The notes under the pieces are model-generated. The model was not told the DNA's origin, did not search any database, and saw nothing but the letters and a program-made list of their open reading frames with translations. From Atherix ibis (Eukaryota > Arthropoda > Insecta > Diptera > Athericidae): 64,000 nucleotides of DNA. The first letter of the stretch is position 1; every line of letters starts with the position of its first letter. The stretch is from contig OY282608.1 of NCBI GenBank assembly GCA_958298945.1, positions 12,811,933 through 12,875,932 on the forward strand, written 5' to 3'. The translations under genes and the position numbers were made by a program. Positions 13,255 to 26,949 of the stretch are shown here, piece after piece.

Positions 13255-16200
13255 CAAACCAACAAACGAACAAACCAACAAACCAACAAACCAACAAACG
13301 AACAAACGAACAAACCAACAAACCAACAAACCAACAAACCAACAAACCAACAAACCAAGTAACCAACAAACCAACAAGCCAACAAACGAACAAACCAACA
13401 AACAAACAAACCAACAACACATCAAACCAACAAGCCAACAAACGAACAAACAAACAAACCAACAAACCAACAAACCAACAAACAAACAAACCAACAAACC
13501 AACAAACCAACAAACCAACAAACCAACAAGCCAACAAGCCAACAAACCAACAAGCCAACAAACGAACAAACCAACAAACCAAGAAACCAACAAATCAACA
13601 AACCAACAAACGAACAAACCAACAAACCAACAAACCAACAAACCAACAAACCAACAAACCAACAAACCAACAAACCAACAAGCCAACATACCAAAAAACC
13701 AAGAAACCAACAAACAAACAAACCAATAAACGAACAAACCAACAAAGGAACAAACCACCAAACCAACAAACGAACAAACCAACAAACCAACAAACAAATA
13801 AACCAACAAACCAACAAACCAACAAGCCAACAAACGAACAAACCAACAAACCAACAAACCAACAAGCCAACAAACCAACAAACAAATGAACCAACAAACC
13901 AACCAACCAACAAACCAACAAACCAACAAACGAACAAACCAACAAACCAACAAACCAACAAACCAACAAACAAACAAACCAACAAGCCAACAAGCCAACA
14001 AACCAACAAACCAACAAACCAACAAGCCAACAAACGAACACACCAACAAAAGAACAAGCCAACAAACCAACAAACCAACAAACCAACAAACCAACAAACC
14101 AACAAACCAACAAACCAACAAACCAACAAACCGACAAACGACCAAACCAGCAAACCAACAAGCCAACAAACCAACATACCAACAAACGAACAAACCAACA
14201 AACGAACAAACCAACAAACGAACAAACCAACAAACCAACAAACCAACAAACCAACAAACCAACAAAACAATAAACCAACAAACCAACAAACCAACAAGCC
14301 AACAAACCATTAAACCAACAAACCAACAAACCAACAAACCAACAACGAACAAGCCAACAAACCAACAAACCAACAAACCAACAAACCAACAAACCAACAA
14401 ACCAAAAAGCCAACTAACTAAGGAACCAAGAAACCAACAAACGAACAAACGAACAAACCAACAAACAAACAAACCAACAAACGAACAAACCAACAAACCA
14501 ACAAACCAAGAAACCAACAAACCAAGAAACCAACAAACGAACAAACGAACAAAAAAACAAACCAACAAACCAACAAACCAAGTAAGCAACAAACTAACAA
14601 GCCAACAAACGAAAAAACCAACAAACAAACAAACCAACAAACCAATAAGCCAACAAGCCAACAAACGAACAAACAAACAAACCAACAAACCACCAAACCA
14701 ACAAACCAACTAACAAACAAACCATCAAGCCAACAAGCTAACAAACCAACAAGCCAACAAACGAACAAACCAACAACACAACAAACCAACAAGCCAACAA
14801 ACGAACAAACAAACAAACCAACAAACCAACAAACCAACAAACAAACACACCAACAAACCAACAAACCAACAAACCAACAAACCAACAAGCCAACAAGCCA
14901 ACAAACCAACAAGCCAACAAACGAACAAACCAACAAACCAAGAAACCAACAAACCAACAAACCAACAAACGAACAAACCAACAAACCAACAAACCAACAA
15001 ACCAACAAACCAACAAACCAACAAACCAACAAACCAACAAGCCAACATACCAAAAAACCAAGAAACCAACAAACAAACAAACCAATAAACGAACAAACCA
15101 ACAAACGAACAAACCACCAAACCAACAAACGAACAAACCAACAAACCAACAAACCAACAAACAAATAAACCAACAAACCAACAAACCAACAAGCCAACAA
15201 GCCAACAAACGAACAAACCAACAAACCAACAAACCAACAAGCCAACAAACCAACAAACAAATGAACCAACAAACCAACCAACCAACAAACCAACAAACCA
15301 ACAAACGAACAAACCAACAAACCAACAAACCAACAAACAAACAAACCAACAAGCCAACAAGCCAAAAAACCAACAAACCTACAAACCAACAAGCCAACAA
15401 ACCAACAAACCAAGAAACCAACAAACAAACAAACTAATAAACGAACAAACCAACAAACGAACAAACGAACAAACCACCAAACCAACAAACGAACAAACCA
15501 ACAAACCAACAAACCAACAAACCAACAAACCAACAAACCAACAAACCAAGTAACCAACAAACCAACAAGCCAACAAACGAACAAACCAACAAACAAACAA
15601 ACCAACAACACAACAAGCCAACAAGCCAATAAACGAACAAACAAACAAACCAACAAACCAACAACCCAACAAACAAACAAACCAACAAACCAACAAACCA
15701 ACAAACCAACAAACCAACAAACCAACAAGCCAACAAGCCAACAAACCAACAAGCCAACAAACGAACAAACCAACAAACCAAGAAACCAACAAACCAACAA
15801 ACCAACAAACGAACAAATCAACAAACCAACAAACCAACAAACCAACAAACCAACAAACCAACAAACCAACAAGCCAACAAACCAACAAACCAAGAAACCA
15901 ACAAACAAACAAACCAATAAACGAACAAACCAACAAACGAACAAACGAACAAACCACCAAACCAACAAACGAACAAACCAACAAACCAACAAACCAACAA
16001 ACAAATAAACCAACAAACCAACAAGCCAACAAACGAACAAACCAACAAACCAACAAACCAACAAGCCAACAAACCAACAAACAAATGAACCAATAAACCA
16101 ACAAACCAACAAACCAACAAACCAACAAACGAACACACCAACAAACCAACAAACCAACAAACCAACAAACAAACAAACCAACAAGCCAACAAGCCAACAA

Positions 16201-18590
16201 ACCAACAACCCAACAAACCAACAAACCAACAAACCAACAAACCAACAAACCAAGTAACCAACAAACCATAAAGCCAACAAACGAACAAACCAACAAACAA
16301 ACAAACCAACAACACAACAAGCCAACAAGCCAACAAACGAACAAACAAACAAACCAACAAACCAACAAACCAACAAACAAACAAACCAACAAACCAACAA
16401 ACCAACAAACCAAAAAACCAACAAGCCAACAAGCCAACAAACCAACAAGCCAACAAACAAACAAACAAACAAACCAATAAACGAACAAACCAACAAACGA
16501 ACAAACGAACAAACCACCAAACCAACAAACGAACAAACCAACAAACCAACAAACCAATAAACAAATAAACCAACAAACCAACAAACCAACAAGCCAACAA
16601 GCCAACAAACCAACAAACCAAGAAACCAACAAACAAACAAACCAATAAACGAACAAACCAACAAACGAACAAACGGACAAACCACCAAACCAACAAACGA
16701 ACAAACCAACAAACCAACAAACCAACAATTAAATAAACCAACAAACCAACAAACCAACAAACCAACAAGCCAACAAACGAACAAACCAACAAACCAACAA
16801 ACCAACAAGCCAACAAACCAACAAACAAATGAACCAACAAACCAACAAACCAACAAACCAACAAACCAACAAACGAACAAACCAACAAACCAACAAACCA
16901 ACAAACCAACAAACAAACAAACAAACAAACCAACAAACCAACAAACCAACAAACAAACAAACCAACAAACCAACAAACCAACAAACCAACAAACCAACAA
17001 GCCAACAAGCCAACAAACCAACAAGCCAACAGACAAACAAACAAACAAACCAATAAACGAACAAACCAACAAACGAACAAACGAACAAACCACCAAACCA
17101 ACAAACGAACAAACCAACAAACCAACAAACCAATAAACAAATAAACCAACAAACCAACAAACCAACAAGCCAACAAGCCAACAAATCAACAAACCAAGAA
17201 ACCAACAAACAAACAAACCAATAAACGAACAAACCAACAAACGAACAAACGAACAAACCACCAAACCAACAAACGAACAAACCAACAAACCAACAAACCA
17301 ACAAACAAATAAACCAACAAACCAACAAACCAACAAGCCAACAAACGAACAAACCAACAAACCAACAAACCAACAAGCCAACAAACCACCAAACAAATGA
17401 ACCAACAAACCAACAAACCAACAAACCAACAAACCAACAAACGAACAAACCAACAAACCAACAAACCAACAAGCCAACAAACCAACAAACCAAGAAACCA
17501 ACAAACAAACAAACCAATAAACGAACAAACCAACAAACGAACAAACGAACAAACCACCAAACCAACAAACGAACAAACCAACAAACCAACAAACCAACAA
17601 ACAAATAAACCAACAAACCAACAAACCAACAAGCCAACAAACGGACAAACCAACAAACCAACAAACCAACAAGCCAACAAACCAACAAACAAATGAACCA
17701 ACAAACCAACAAACCAACAAACCAACAAACCAACAAACGAACAAACCAACAAACCAACAAACCAACAAACCAACAAACAAACAAACCAACAAGCCAACAA
17801 GCCAACAAACCAACAACCCAACAAACCAACAAACCAACAAACCAACAAACCAAGTAACCAACAAACCATAAAGCCAACAAACGAACAAACCAACAAACAA
17901 ACAAACCAACAACACAACAAGCCAACAAGCCAACAAACGAACAAACAAACAAACCAACAAACCAACAAACCAACAAACAAACAAACCAACAAACCAACAA
18001 ACCAACAAACCAACAAACCAACAAGCCAACAAGCCAACAAACCAACAAGCCAACAAACAAACAAACAAACAAACCAATAAACGAACAAACCAACAAACGA
18101 ACAAACGAACAAACCACCAAACCAACAAACGAACAAACCAACAAACCAACAAACCAATAAACAAATAAACCAACAAACCAACAAACCAACAAGCCAACAA
18201 ACGAACAAACCAACAAACCAACAAACCAACAAACCAACAAACAAATGAACCAACAAACCAACAAACCAACAAACCAACAAACCAATAAACCAACAAACGA
18301 ACAAACCAACAAACCAGCAAACCAACAAACCAACAAACAAACAAAACAACAAGCCAACAAGCCAACAAACCAACAAACCAACAAACCACCAAACCAACAA
18401 ACCAACAAGTCAACAAGCCAACAAGCCAACAAAGCAACAAACCAACAAACCAGCAAACCAACAAACGAACAAACCAACAAGCCAACAAACGAACAAACCA
18501 ACAAACAAACAAACCAACAAACCAACAAACCAACAAGCCAACAAACCAACAAACGAACAAATCAACAAACCAACAAACGAACCAACTAAC
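13255..18590. repeat. Beta-type region with a 1,600-base period
   Basis: ACCAAACC blocks and AACAAACA-AATAAACC pairs return here. A short gamma/alpha-like insert lies at about 14,010-14,740 (AACACACC, AAAAAGCC, CCATCAAGCC at 14722). The sequence CCATAAAGCC, rare in the window, sits in the lines at 16261 and 17861, an offset of exactly 1600 bases or 200 octamers. AACAACAC occurs at 16308 and 17908, also 1600 apart. Matching extends roughly from 15,960 to 16,600 and from 17,560 to 18,200, then the two copies diverge at AACAAGCC against AACAAACG. The longest open frame of the window, - strand 14418-18680, lies here and is only the stop-free octamer. No gene is seen. Confidence 0.78.
14338..14355. 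other. One-base deletion (AACAACG unit)
   Basis: A 7-base unit AACAACG lies between normal octamers and moves the register from 5 to 4 modulo 8. Equivalent 7-base units occur near 10008 (AACAACGA-AGAAGCC), 19219 and 22995, all in gamma-like blocks, so the deletion is ancestral to that block and was copied with it. Confidence 0.7.
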
Positions 18591-21500
18591 AAACCAACAA
18601 ACCAACAAACCAACAAACCAACAAGCCAACAAACCAACAAACCAACAAGCCAACAAGCCAACAAACCTACAAGCCACCAAACCAACAAACCATTAAACCA
18701 ACAAACCAACAAACCAACAAACCAACAAACCAACAAACAAACAAACCAACAAATCAACAAACCAACAAACCAACAAACCAACAAACCAACAAGCCAACAA
18801 ACGAACAAACCAACAAACGAACAAACCAACAAACCAACAAACCAACAAACCAACAAACCAACAAACCAACAAACCAACAAACGACCAAACCAGCAAACCA
18901 ACAAGCCAACAAACCAACAAGCCAACAAACGAACAAACCAACAAACCAACAAACCAACAAACGAACAAACCAACAAGCCAACAAACGAACAAACCAACAA
19001 ACAAACAAACCAACAAACCAACAAACCAACAAACGAACAAACCAACAAACCAGCAAACCAACAAACCAACAAACAAACAAACCAACAAACGACCAAACCA
19101 GCAAACCAACAAGCCAACAAACCAACAAACCAACAAACCAACAAAACAATAAACCAACAAACCAACAAACCAACAAGCCAACAAACCATTAAACCAATAA
19201 ACAAAAAACCAACAAACCAACAACGAACAAACCAACAAACCAACAAACCAACAAACCAACAAGCCAACAAACTAAGGAACCAAGAAACCAACAAACGAAC
19301 AAACGAACAAACCAACAAACAAACAAACCAACAAACGGACAAACCAACAAGCGAACAAACCAACAAACCAACAAACCAAGAAACCAACAAACCAACAAAC
19401 CAACAAACGAACAAACGAACAAAAAAAATAAACCAACAAACCAACAAACCAACAAACCAACAAACCAAGTAATCAACAAACCAACAAGCCAACAAACGAA
19501 AAAACCAACAAACAAACAAACCAACAAACCAATAAGCCAACAAGCCAACAAACGAACAAACAAACAAACCAACAAACCACCAAACCAACAAACCAACTAA
19601 CAAACAAACCATCAAGCCAACAAGCTAACAAACCAACAAGACAACAAACGAACAAACCAACAAACCAAGAAACCAAGAAAGCAACAAACCAACAAACGAA
19701 CAAACCAACAAACGAACAAACGAACAAACCAACAAACCAACAAACCAACAAACCAACAAACCAACAAACCAACAAACCAACAAACCAACAAAAAAAAAGC
19801 CAACAAGACAACAACCCAACAAGCCAACAAACGAACAAACAAATAAACCAACAATACAAACAAACCAACAAGCCAACAAACGAACAAACCAACAAACCAA
19901 CAAACCAACAAACCAACAAACCAACAAACCAACAAACAAACAAACCAAGTAACCAACAAAACAACAAACAAGCAAGCCAACAAACTAACAAACCAACAAA
20001 CCAACAAACCAACAAACCAACAAACCAACAAACCAAGTAACCAAGAAACCAACAAACCAAAAACCCAACAAACAAACAAACCAACAAGCCAACAAACCAA
20101 CAAACCAACCAATCAACAAACCAACAAGCCAATAAGCCAACAAACCAGCAAACCAACAAACCAACAAATCAACAAACGAACAAACCAACAAACCAACAAA
20201 CCAACAAATCAACAAACCAGCAAACCAAGTAACCAACAAACCAACAAACAAACAAACCAACGAACGAACAAACCAACAAACGAACCAACCAACAAACCAA
20301 CAAGCCAACAAGCCAACAAACCAACAAACCAACAAACGAACAAACCAACACACCAACAAACCAAGAAACCAACAAACCAACAAACGAACAAGCCAACAAA
20401 CAAACAAACCAACAAGCCAACAAACCAACAAACCGACAAGCCACCAAACCAACAAACCAACAAACCAACAAACCAACAAACCAACAAACAAACAAACCAA
20501 GAAACCAAGAAACCAACAAATCAACAAACCAACAAGCCAACAAACGAACAAACTAACAAACGAATACACCAACAAACCAACAAACCAACAAACCAACAAG
20601 CCAAGAAACCAACAAACCAAGAAACCAACATACCAACAAACCAACAAACCAACAAACCAACAAACCAACAAACCAACAAACCAACAAACCAACAAACGAA
20701 TAAACCAGCAAACCAACAAGCCAACAAACCAACAAACCAACAAACGAACACACCAACAAACGAACAAACCAACAAACGAACAAACCAACAAACCAACAAA
20801 CCAACAAAACAACAAATCAACAAACCAACAAACCAACAAGCCAACAAACCAGCAAACCAACAAACCAACAAACCAACAAACCAACAAACGAACAAGCCAA
20901 CAAACCAACAAACCAACAAACCAATAAACCAACAAACCAACAAGCCAACAAACTAACAAACCAACAAACCAACAAACGAACAAACCAGCAAACAAACAAA
21001 CCAACAAACGAACCAACCAACAAACGAACAAACCAACAAACCAACAAACCAACAAACCAACAAACCAACAAACGAACAAACGAACAAACGAACAAACCAA
21101 CAAACCAACAAACCAACAAACCAACAAACCAAGTAACCAACAAACCAACAAACGAACAAACCAAGAAACAAAAAAACCAACAACACAACAAGCCAACAAG
21201 CCAACAAACGAACAAACAAACAAACCAACAAGCCAACAAACCAACAAACCAACAAACAAACAATCCAACAAGCCAACAAAACAACAAGCCAACAAACGAA
21301 CAAACCAACAAACCAAGAAACCAACAAACTAACAAACCAACAAACGAACAAACCAACAAACCAACAAACCAACAAACCAACAAACCAACAAACCAACAAA
21401 TCAACAAACCAACAAACCAACAAGCCAACAAGCCAACAAACCCACAAGCCAACAAACGAAGAAACCAACAAACCAACAAACCAACCAACAAACAAACCAA

Positions 21501-22560
21501 GTAACCAGCAAACCAACAAACCAATAAGCCAACAAACCAAGAAACCAACAAACCAAGAAACCAAGAAACCAACAAACCAACGAACCAAGTAACCAAGAAA
21601 CCAACAAACCAACAAACCAACAAGCCATCAAACGAATAAACCAACAAGCCAACAAACCAACAAACCAACAAACCAACAAACCAACAAACCAACAAACCAA
21701 CAAACCAACAAACCAAAAAACCAACAAACCAACAAACCAACAAGCCAACAAACCAAGAAACCAAGAAACCAACAAACAAACAAACCAATAAACGAACAAA
21801 CCAACAAACGAACAAACGAACAAACCAACAAACCAACAAACGAACAAACCAACAAACCAACAAACCAACAAACAAATAAACCAACAAACCAACAAGCCAA
21901 CAAACGAACAAACCAACAAACCAACAAACCAACAAACCAACAAACCAACAAACCAACAAACCAACAAACAAATGAACCAACAAACCAACAAACCAACAAA
22001 CCAACAAACCAACAAACCAACAAACCAAAAAACCAACAAACCAACAAACCAACAAGCCAACAAACCAACAAACCAGGAAACCAACAAACAAACAAACCAA
22101 TAAAAGAACAAACCAACAAACGAACAAACGAACAAACCACCAAACCAACAAACGAACAAACCAACAAACCAACAAACCAACAAACAAATAAACCAACAAA
22201 CCAACAAACCAACAAGCCAACAAACGAACAAACCAACAAACCAACAAACCAACAAACCAACAAACAAATGAACCAACAAACCAACAAACCAACAAACCAA
22301 AAAACCAGCAAACCAACAAACCAACAAGCCAATAAACCAACAAGTCAACAAGCCAACAAGCCAACAAACCAACAAACCAACAAACCAACAAACCAATAAA
22401 CCAACAAACCAACAAACCAACAAACCAGCAAACCAACAAACGAACAAACCAACAAGCCAACAAACGAACAAACCAACAAACAAACAAACCAACAAACCAA
22501 CAAACCAACAAGCCAACAAACCAACAAACGAACAAATCAACAAACCAACAAACGAACCAA
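18591..22560. repeat. 3.7-4.0-kb duplicated region, left copy
   Basis: Three landmarks pair this stretch with the next: CCTACAAGCCACC at 18666 and 22641 (offset 3975), CCATCAAGCC at 19609 and 23384 (3775), and CCGACAAGCCACC at 20433 and 24144 (3711). The steady fall in offset shows that the right copy has lost about 200 and then 64 bases, or that the left copy has gained them. From about 20,950 to 22,560 the left copy continues into gamma- and beta-type blocks not found in the right copy. Three register slips cluster at 19,204-19,226 and 19,418-19,434. No gene is seen. Confidence 0.72.
19790..19798 (+). repeat. A9 run at a shared landmark
   Basis: Nine A residues lie before GCC, homologous by context to the A10 runs at 10526 and 12063. 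Being one base shorter, it shifts the downstream octamers by -1. Confidence 0.8.
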
Positions 22561-24318
22561 CTAACAAACCAACAAACCAACAAACCAACAAACCAACAAG
22601 CCAACAAACCAACAAATCAACAAGCCAACAAACCAACAAACCTACAAGCCACCAAACCAACAAACCATTAAACCAACAAACCAACAAACCAACAAACCAA
22701 CAAACCAACAAACAAACAAACCAACAAATCAACAAACCAACAAACCAACAAACCAACAAGCCAACAAACGAACAAACCAACAAACGAACAAACCAACAAA
22801 CCAACAAACCAACAAACCAACAAACCAACAAACCAACAAACCAACAAACGACCAAACCAGCAAACCAACAAGCCAACAAACCAACAAACCAACAAACCAA
22901 CAAAACAATAAACCAATAAACCAACAAACCAACAAGCCAACAAACCATTAAACCAACAAACCAACAAACCAACAAACCAACAAACCAACAAACCAACAAC
23001 GAACAAACCAACAAACCAACAAACCAACAAACCAACAAGCCAACAAACTAAGGAACCAAAAAACCAACAAACGAACAAACGAACAAACCAACAAACAAAC
23101 AAACCAACAAACTAACAAACCAACAAACGAACAAACCAACAAATCAACAAACCAAGAAACCAACAAACCAACAAACCAACAAACGAACAAACGAACAAAA
23201 AAACAAACCAACAAACTAACAAACCAACAAACCAACAAACCAAGTAACCAACAAACCAACAAGCCAACAAACGAAAAAACCAACAAACAAACAAACCAAC
23301 GAACCAATAAGCCAACAAGCCAACAAACGAACAAACAAACAAACCAACAAACCACCAAACCAACAAACCAACTAACAAACAAACCATCAAGCCAACAAGC
23401 TAACAAACCAACAAGACAACAAACGAACAAACCAACAAACCAAGAAACCAAGAAAGCAACAAACCAACAAACGAACAAACCAACAAATGAACAAACCAAC
23501 AAACCAACAAACCAACAAACCAACAAACCAACAAACCAACAAACCAACAACAAAAAAGCCAACAACCCAACAAGCCAACAAACGAACAAACAAATAAACC
23601 AACAATACAAACAAACCAACAAGCCAACAAACGAACAAACCAACAAACCAACAAACCAACAAACCAACAAACCAACAAACAAACAAACCAAGTAACCAAC
23701 AAAACAACAAACAAGCAAGCCAACAAACTAACAAACCAACAAACCAACAAACCAACAAACCAAGTAACCAAGAAACCAACAAACCAACAACCCAACAAAC
23801 GAACAAACCAACAAGCCAACAAACCAACAAACCAACCAATAAACAAACCAACAAGCCAACAAACCAGCAAACCAACAAACCAACAAATCAACAAACGAAC
23901 AAACCAACAAACCAACAAACCAACAAACCAACGAACCAAGTAACCAACAAACCAACAAACCAACAAACCAACGAACGAACAAACCAACAAACGAACCAAC
24001 CAACAATCCAACAAGCCAACAAGCCAACAAACCAACAAACCAACAAACGAACAAACCAACACACCAACAAACCAAGAAACCAACAAACCAATAAACGAAC
24101 AAGCCAACAAACAAACAAACCAACAAGCCAACAAACCAACAAACCGACAAGCCACCAAACCAACAAACCAACAAACCAACAAACCAACAAACCAACAAAC
24201 CAACAAACAAACAAACCAAGAAACCAAGAAACCAACAAACCAACAAACCAACAAGCCAACAAACGAACAAACCAACATACGAATAAACCAACAAACCAAC
24301 AAACCAACAAACCAACAA
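22561..24318. repeat. 3.7-4.0-kb duplicated region, right copy (shortened)
   Basis: This is the right-hand partner of the preceding region, starting near CCTACAAGCCACC at 22641. It keeps the same succession of landmarks: a 7-base AACAACG at 22995, CCATCAAGCC at 23384, a shortened A6 run at 23552, and CCGACAAGCCACC at 24144. It runs directly into the 1.32-kb tandem pair. No gene is visible. Confidence 0.7.
23552..23557 (+). repeat. A6 run, contracted landmark
   Basis: The context AACAACAAAAAAGCC then AACAACCC matches the A-run landmark at 10526, 12063 and 19790, but with six A residues and an extra C interrupting the run. It is the shortest allele of this internal microsatellite. Confidence 0.75.
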
Positions 24319-25630
24319 GCCAAGAAACCAACAAACCAAGAAACCAACATACCAACAAACCAACAAACCAACAAACCAACAAACCAACAAACCAACAAAC
24401 CAACAAACCAACAAACGAACAAACCAGCAAACCAACAAGCCAACAAACCAACAAACCAACAAACGAACACACCAACAAACGAACAAACCAACAAACGAAC
24501 AAACAAACAAACCAACAAACCAATAAAACAACAAACCAACAAACCAACAAACCAACACGCCAACAAACCAGCAAACCAACAAACCAACAAACCAACAAAC
24601 CAACAAACGAACATGGCAACAAACCAACAAACCAACAAACCAATAAACCAACAAACCAACAAGCCAACAAACTAACAAACCAACAAACCAACAAACGAAC
24701 AAACCAGCAAACAAACAAACCAACAAACGAACAAACCAACAAACGAACAAACCAACAAACCAACAAACCAACAAACCAACAAACCAACAAACCAACAAAC
24801 GAACAAACGAACAAACGAACAAACGAACAAACCAACAAACCAACAAACCAACACACCAACAAACCAACAAACCAAGTAACCAACAAACCAATAAACGAAC
24901 AAACCAACAAACAAACAAACCAACAACACAACAAGCCAACAAGCCAACAAGCCAACAAACGAACAAACAAACAAACCAACAAACCAACAAACCAACAAAC
25001 CAACAAACAAACAATCCAACAAGCCAACAAACCAACAAGCCAACAAACGAACAAACCAACAAACCAAAAAACCAACAAACCAACAAACCAACAAACGAAC
25101 AAACCAACAAACCAACAAACCAACAAACCAACAAACCAACAAATCAACAAACCAACAAACCAACAAGCCAATAAGCCAACAAACCTACAAGCCAAAAAAC
25201 GAAGAAACCAACAAACCAACAAACCAACCAACAAACAAACCAAGTAACCAGCAAACCAACAAACCAATAAGCCAACAAACCAAGAAACCAACAAACCAAG
25301 AAACCAAGAAACCAACAAACCAACGAACCAAGTAACCAACAAACCAACAAACCAACAAACCAACAAGCCATCAAACGAATAAACCAACAAGCCAACAAAC
25401 CAACAAACCAACAAACCAACAAACCAACAAACCAACAAACCAACAAACCAACAAACCAACAAACCAAAAAACCAACAAACCAACAAACCAACAAGCCAAC
25501 AAACCAAGAAACCAACAAACAAACAAACCAATAAACGAACAAACCAACAAACGAACAAACGAACAAACCAACAAACCAACAAACGAACAAACCAACAAAC
25601 CAACAAACCAACAAACAAATAAACCAACAA
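24319..25630. repeat. 1.32-kb tandem higher-order repeat, copy 1
   Basis: GCCAAGAAACC at 24319 pairs with 25631 (offset 1312), ACTAAC at 24671 with 25999 (1328), and AACAACAC at 24922 with 26242 (1320). The small changes in offset are whole octamers gained or lost inside runs of canonical units. Lines 25201-25260 and 26521-26580 are identical. The copy includes the alpha tail, the AAGTAACC-AACAACAC block and a gamma block. No gene is seen. Confidence 0.85.
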
Positions 25631-26949
25631 GCCAAGAAACCAACAAACCAAGAAACCAACATACCAACAAACCAACATACCAACAAACCAACAAACCAAC
25701 AAACCAACAAACCAACAAACCAACAAACCAACAAACCAACAAACGAACAAACCAGCAAACCAACAAGCCAACAAACCAACAAACCAACAAACGAACACAC
25801 CAACAAACGAACAAACCAACAAACGAACAAACAAACAAACCAACAAACCAATAAAACAACAAACCAACAAACCAACAAACCAACAAGCCAACAAACCAGC
25901 AAACCAACAAACCAACAAACCAACAAACCAACAAACGAACATGGCAACAAACCAACAAACCAACAAACCAATAAACCAACAAACCAACAAGCCAACAAAC
26001 TAACAAACCAACAAACCAACAAACGAACAAACCAGCAAACAAACAAACCAACAAACGAACAAACCAACAAACGAACAAACCAACAAACCAACAAACCAAC
26101 AAACCAACAAACCAACAAACGAACAAACGAACAAACGAACAAACGAACAAACCAACAAACCAACAAACCAACACACCAACAAACCAACAAACCAAGTAAC
26201 CAACAAACCAATAAACGAACAAACCAACAAACAAACAAACCAACAACACAACAAGCCAACAAGCCAACAAGCCAACAAACGAACAAACAAACAAACCAAC
26301 AAACCAACAAACCAACAAACCAACAAACAAACAATCCAACAAGCCAACAAACCAACAAGCCAACAAACGAACAAACCAACAAACCAAAAAACCAACAAAC
26401 CAACAAACCAACAAACGAACAAACCAACAAACCAACAAACCAACAAACCAACAAACCAACAAATCAACAAACCAACAAACCAACAAGCCAATAAGCCAAC
26501 AAACCTACAAGCCAAAAAACGAAGAAACCAACAAACCAACAAACCAACCAACAAACAAACCAAGTAACCAGCAAACCAACAAACCAATAAGCCAACAAAC
26601 CAAGAAACCAACAAACCAAGAAACCAAGAAACCAACAAACCAACGAACCAAGTAACCAACAAACCAACAAACCAACAAACCAACAAGCCATCAAACGAAT
26701 AAACCAACAAGCCAACAAACCAACAAACCAACAAACCAACAAACCAACAAACCAACAAACCAACAAACCAACAAACCAACAAACCAAAAAACCAACAAAC
26801 CAACAAACCAACAAGCCAACAAACCAAGAAACTAACAAACAAACAAACCAATAAACGAACAAACCAACAAACGAACAAACGAACAAACCAACAAACCAAC
26901 AAACGAACAAACCAACAAACCAACAAACCAACAAACAAATAAACCAACA
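25631..26949. repeat. 1.32-kb tandem higher-order repeat, copy 2
   Basis: This is a nearly perfect second copy in direct orientation. I noticed one substitution (C to T at 26833, in AAGAAACT) and unit-number differences of one octamer. The match with copy 1 ends at about 26,949, where AACAAGCC-AAGAAACC in copy 1 (25,629) is replaced by AACAAACC units. Together the two copies are among the youngest duplications in the window. Confidence 0.85.

Noticed and set aside
13886..14713. A + strand frame starting at ATG and coding a Thr/Asn/Gln/Lys/Pro repeat, resembling a prion-like or antifreeze-like protein
   Set aside because: The ATG comes from the recurrent variant AATGAACC or AACAAATG, and the body is the plain satellite. 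Similar frames start at 1594, 2786, 3498, 5934 and many other copies of the same variants.
14418..18680. A 1,420-residue open frame on the - strand, Trp/Cys/Val/Leu-rich, resembling a repetitive membrane protein
   Set aside because: It is the stop-free octamer read in triplets. The other frames across the same interval give the same peptide cycle, the frame starts at a non-ATG codon, and ends depend on chance variants. No domain, signal or codon bias is present.
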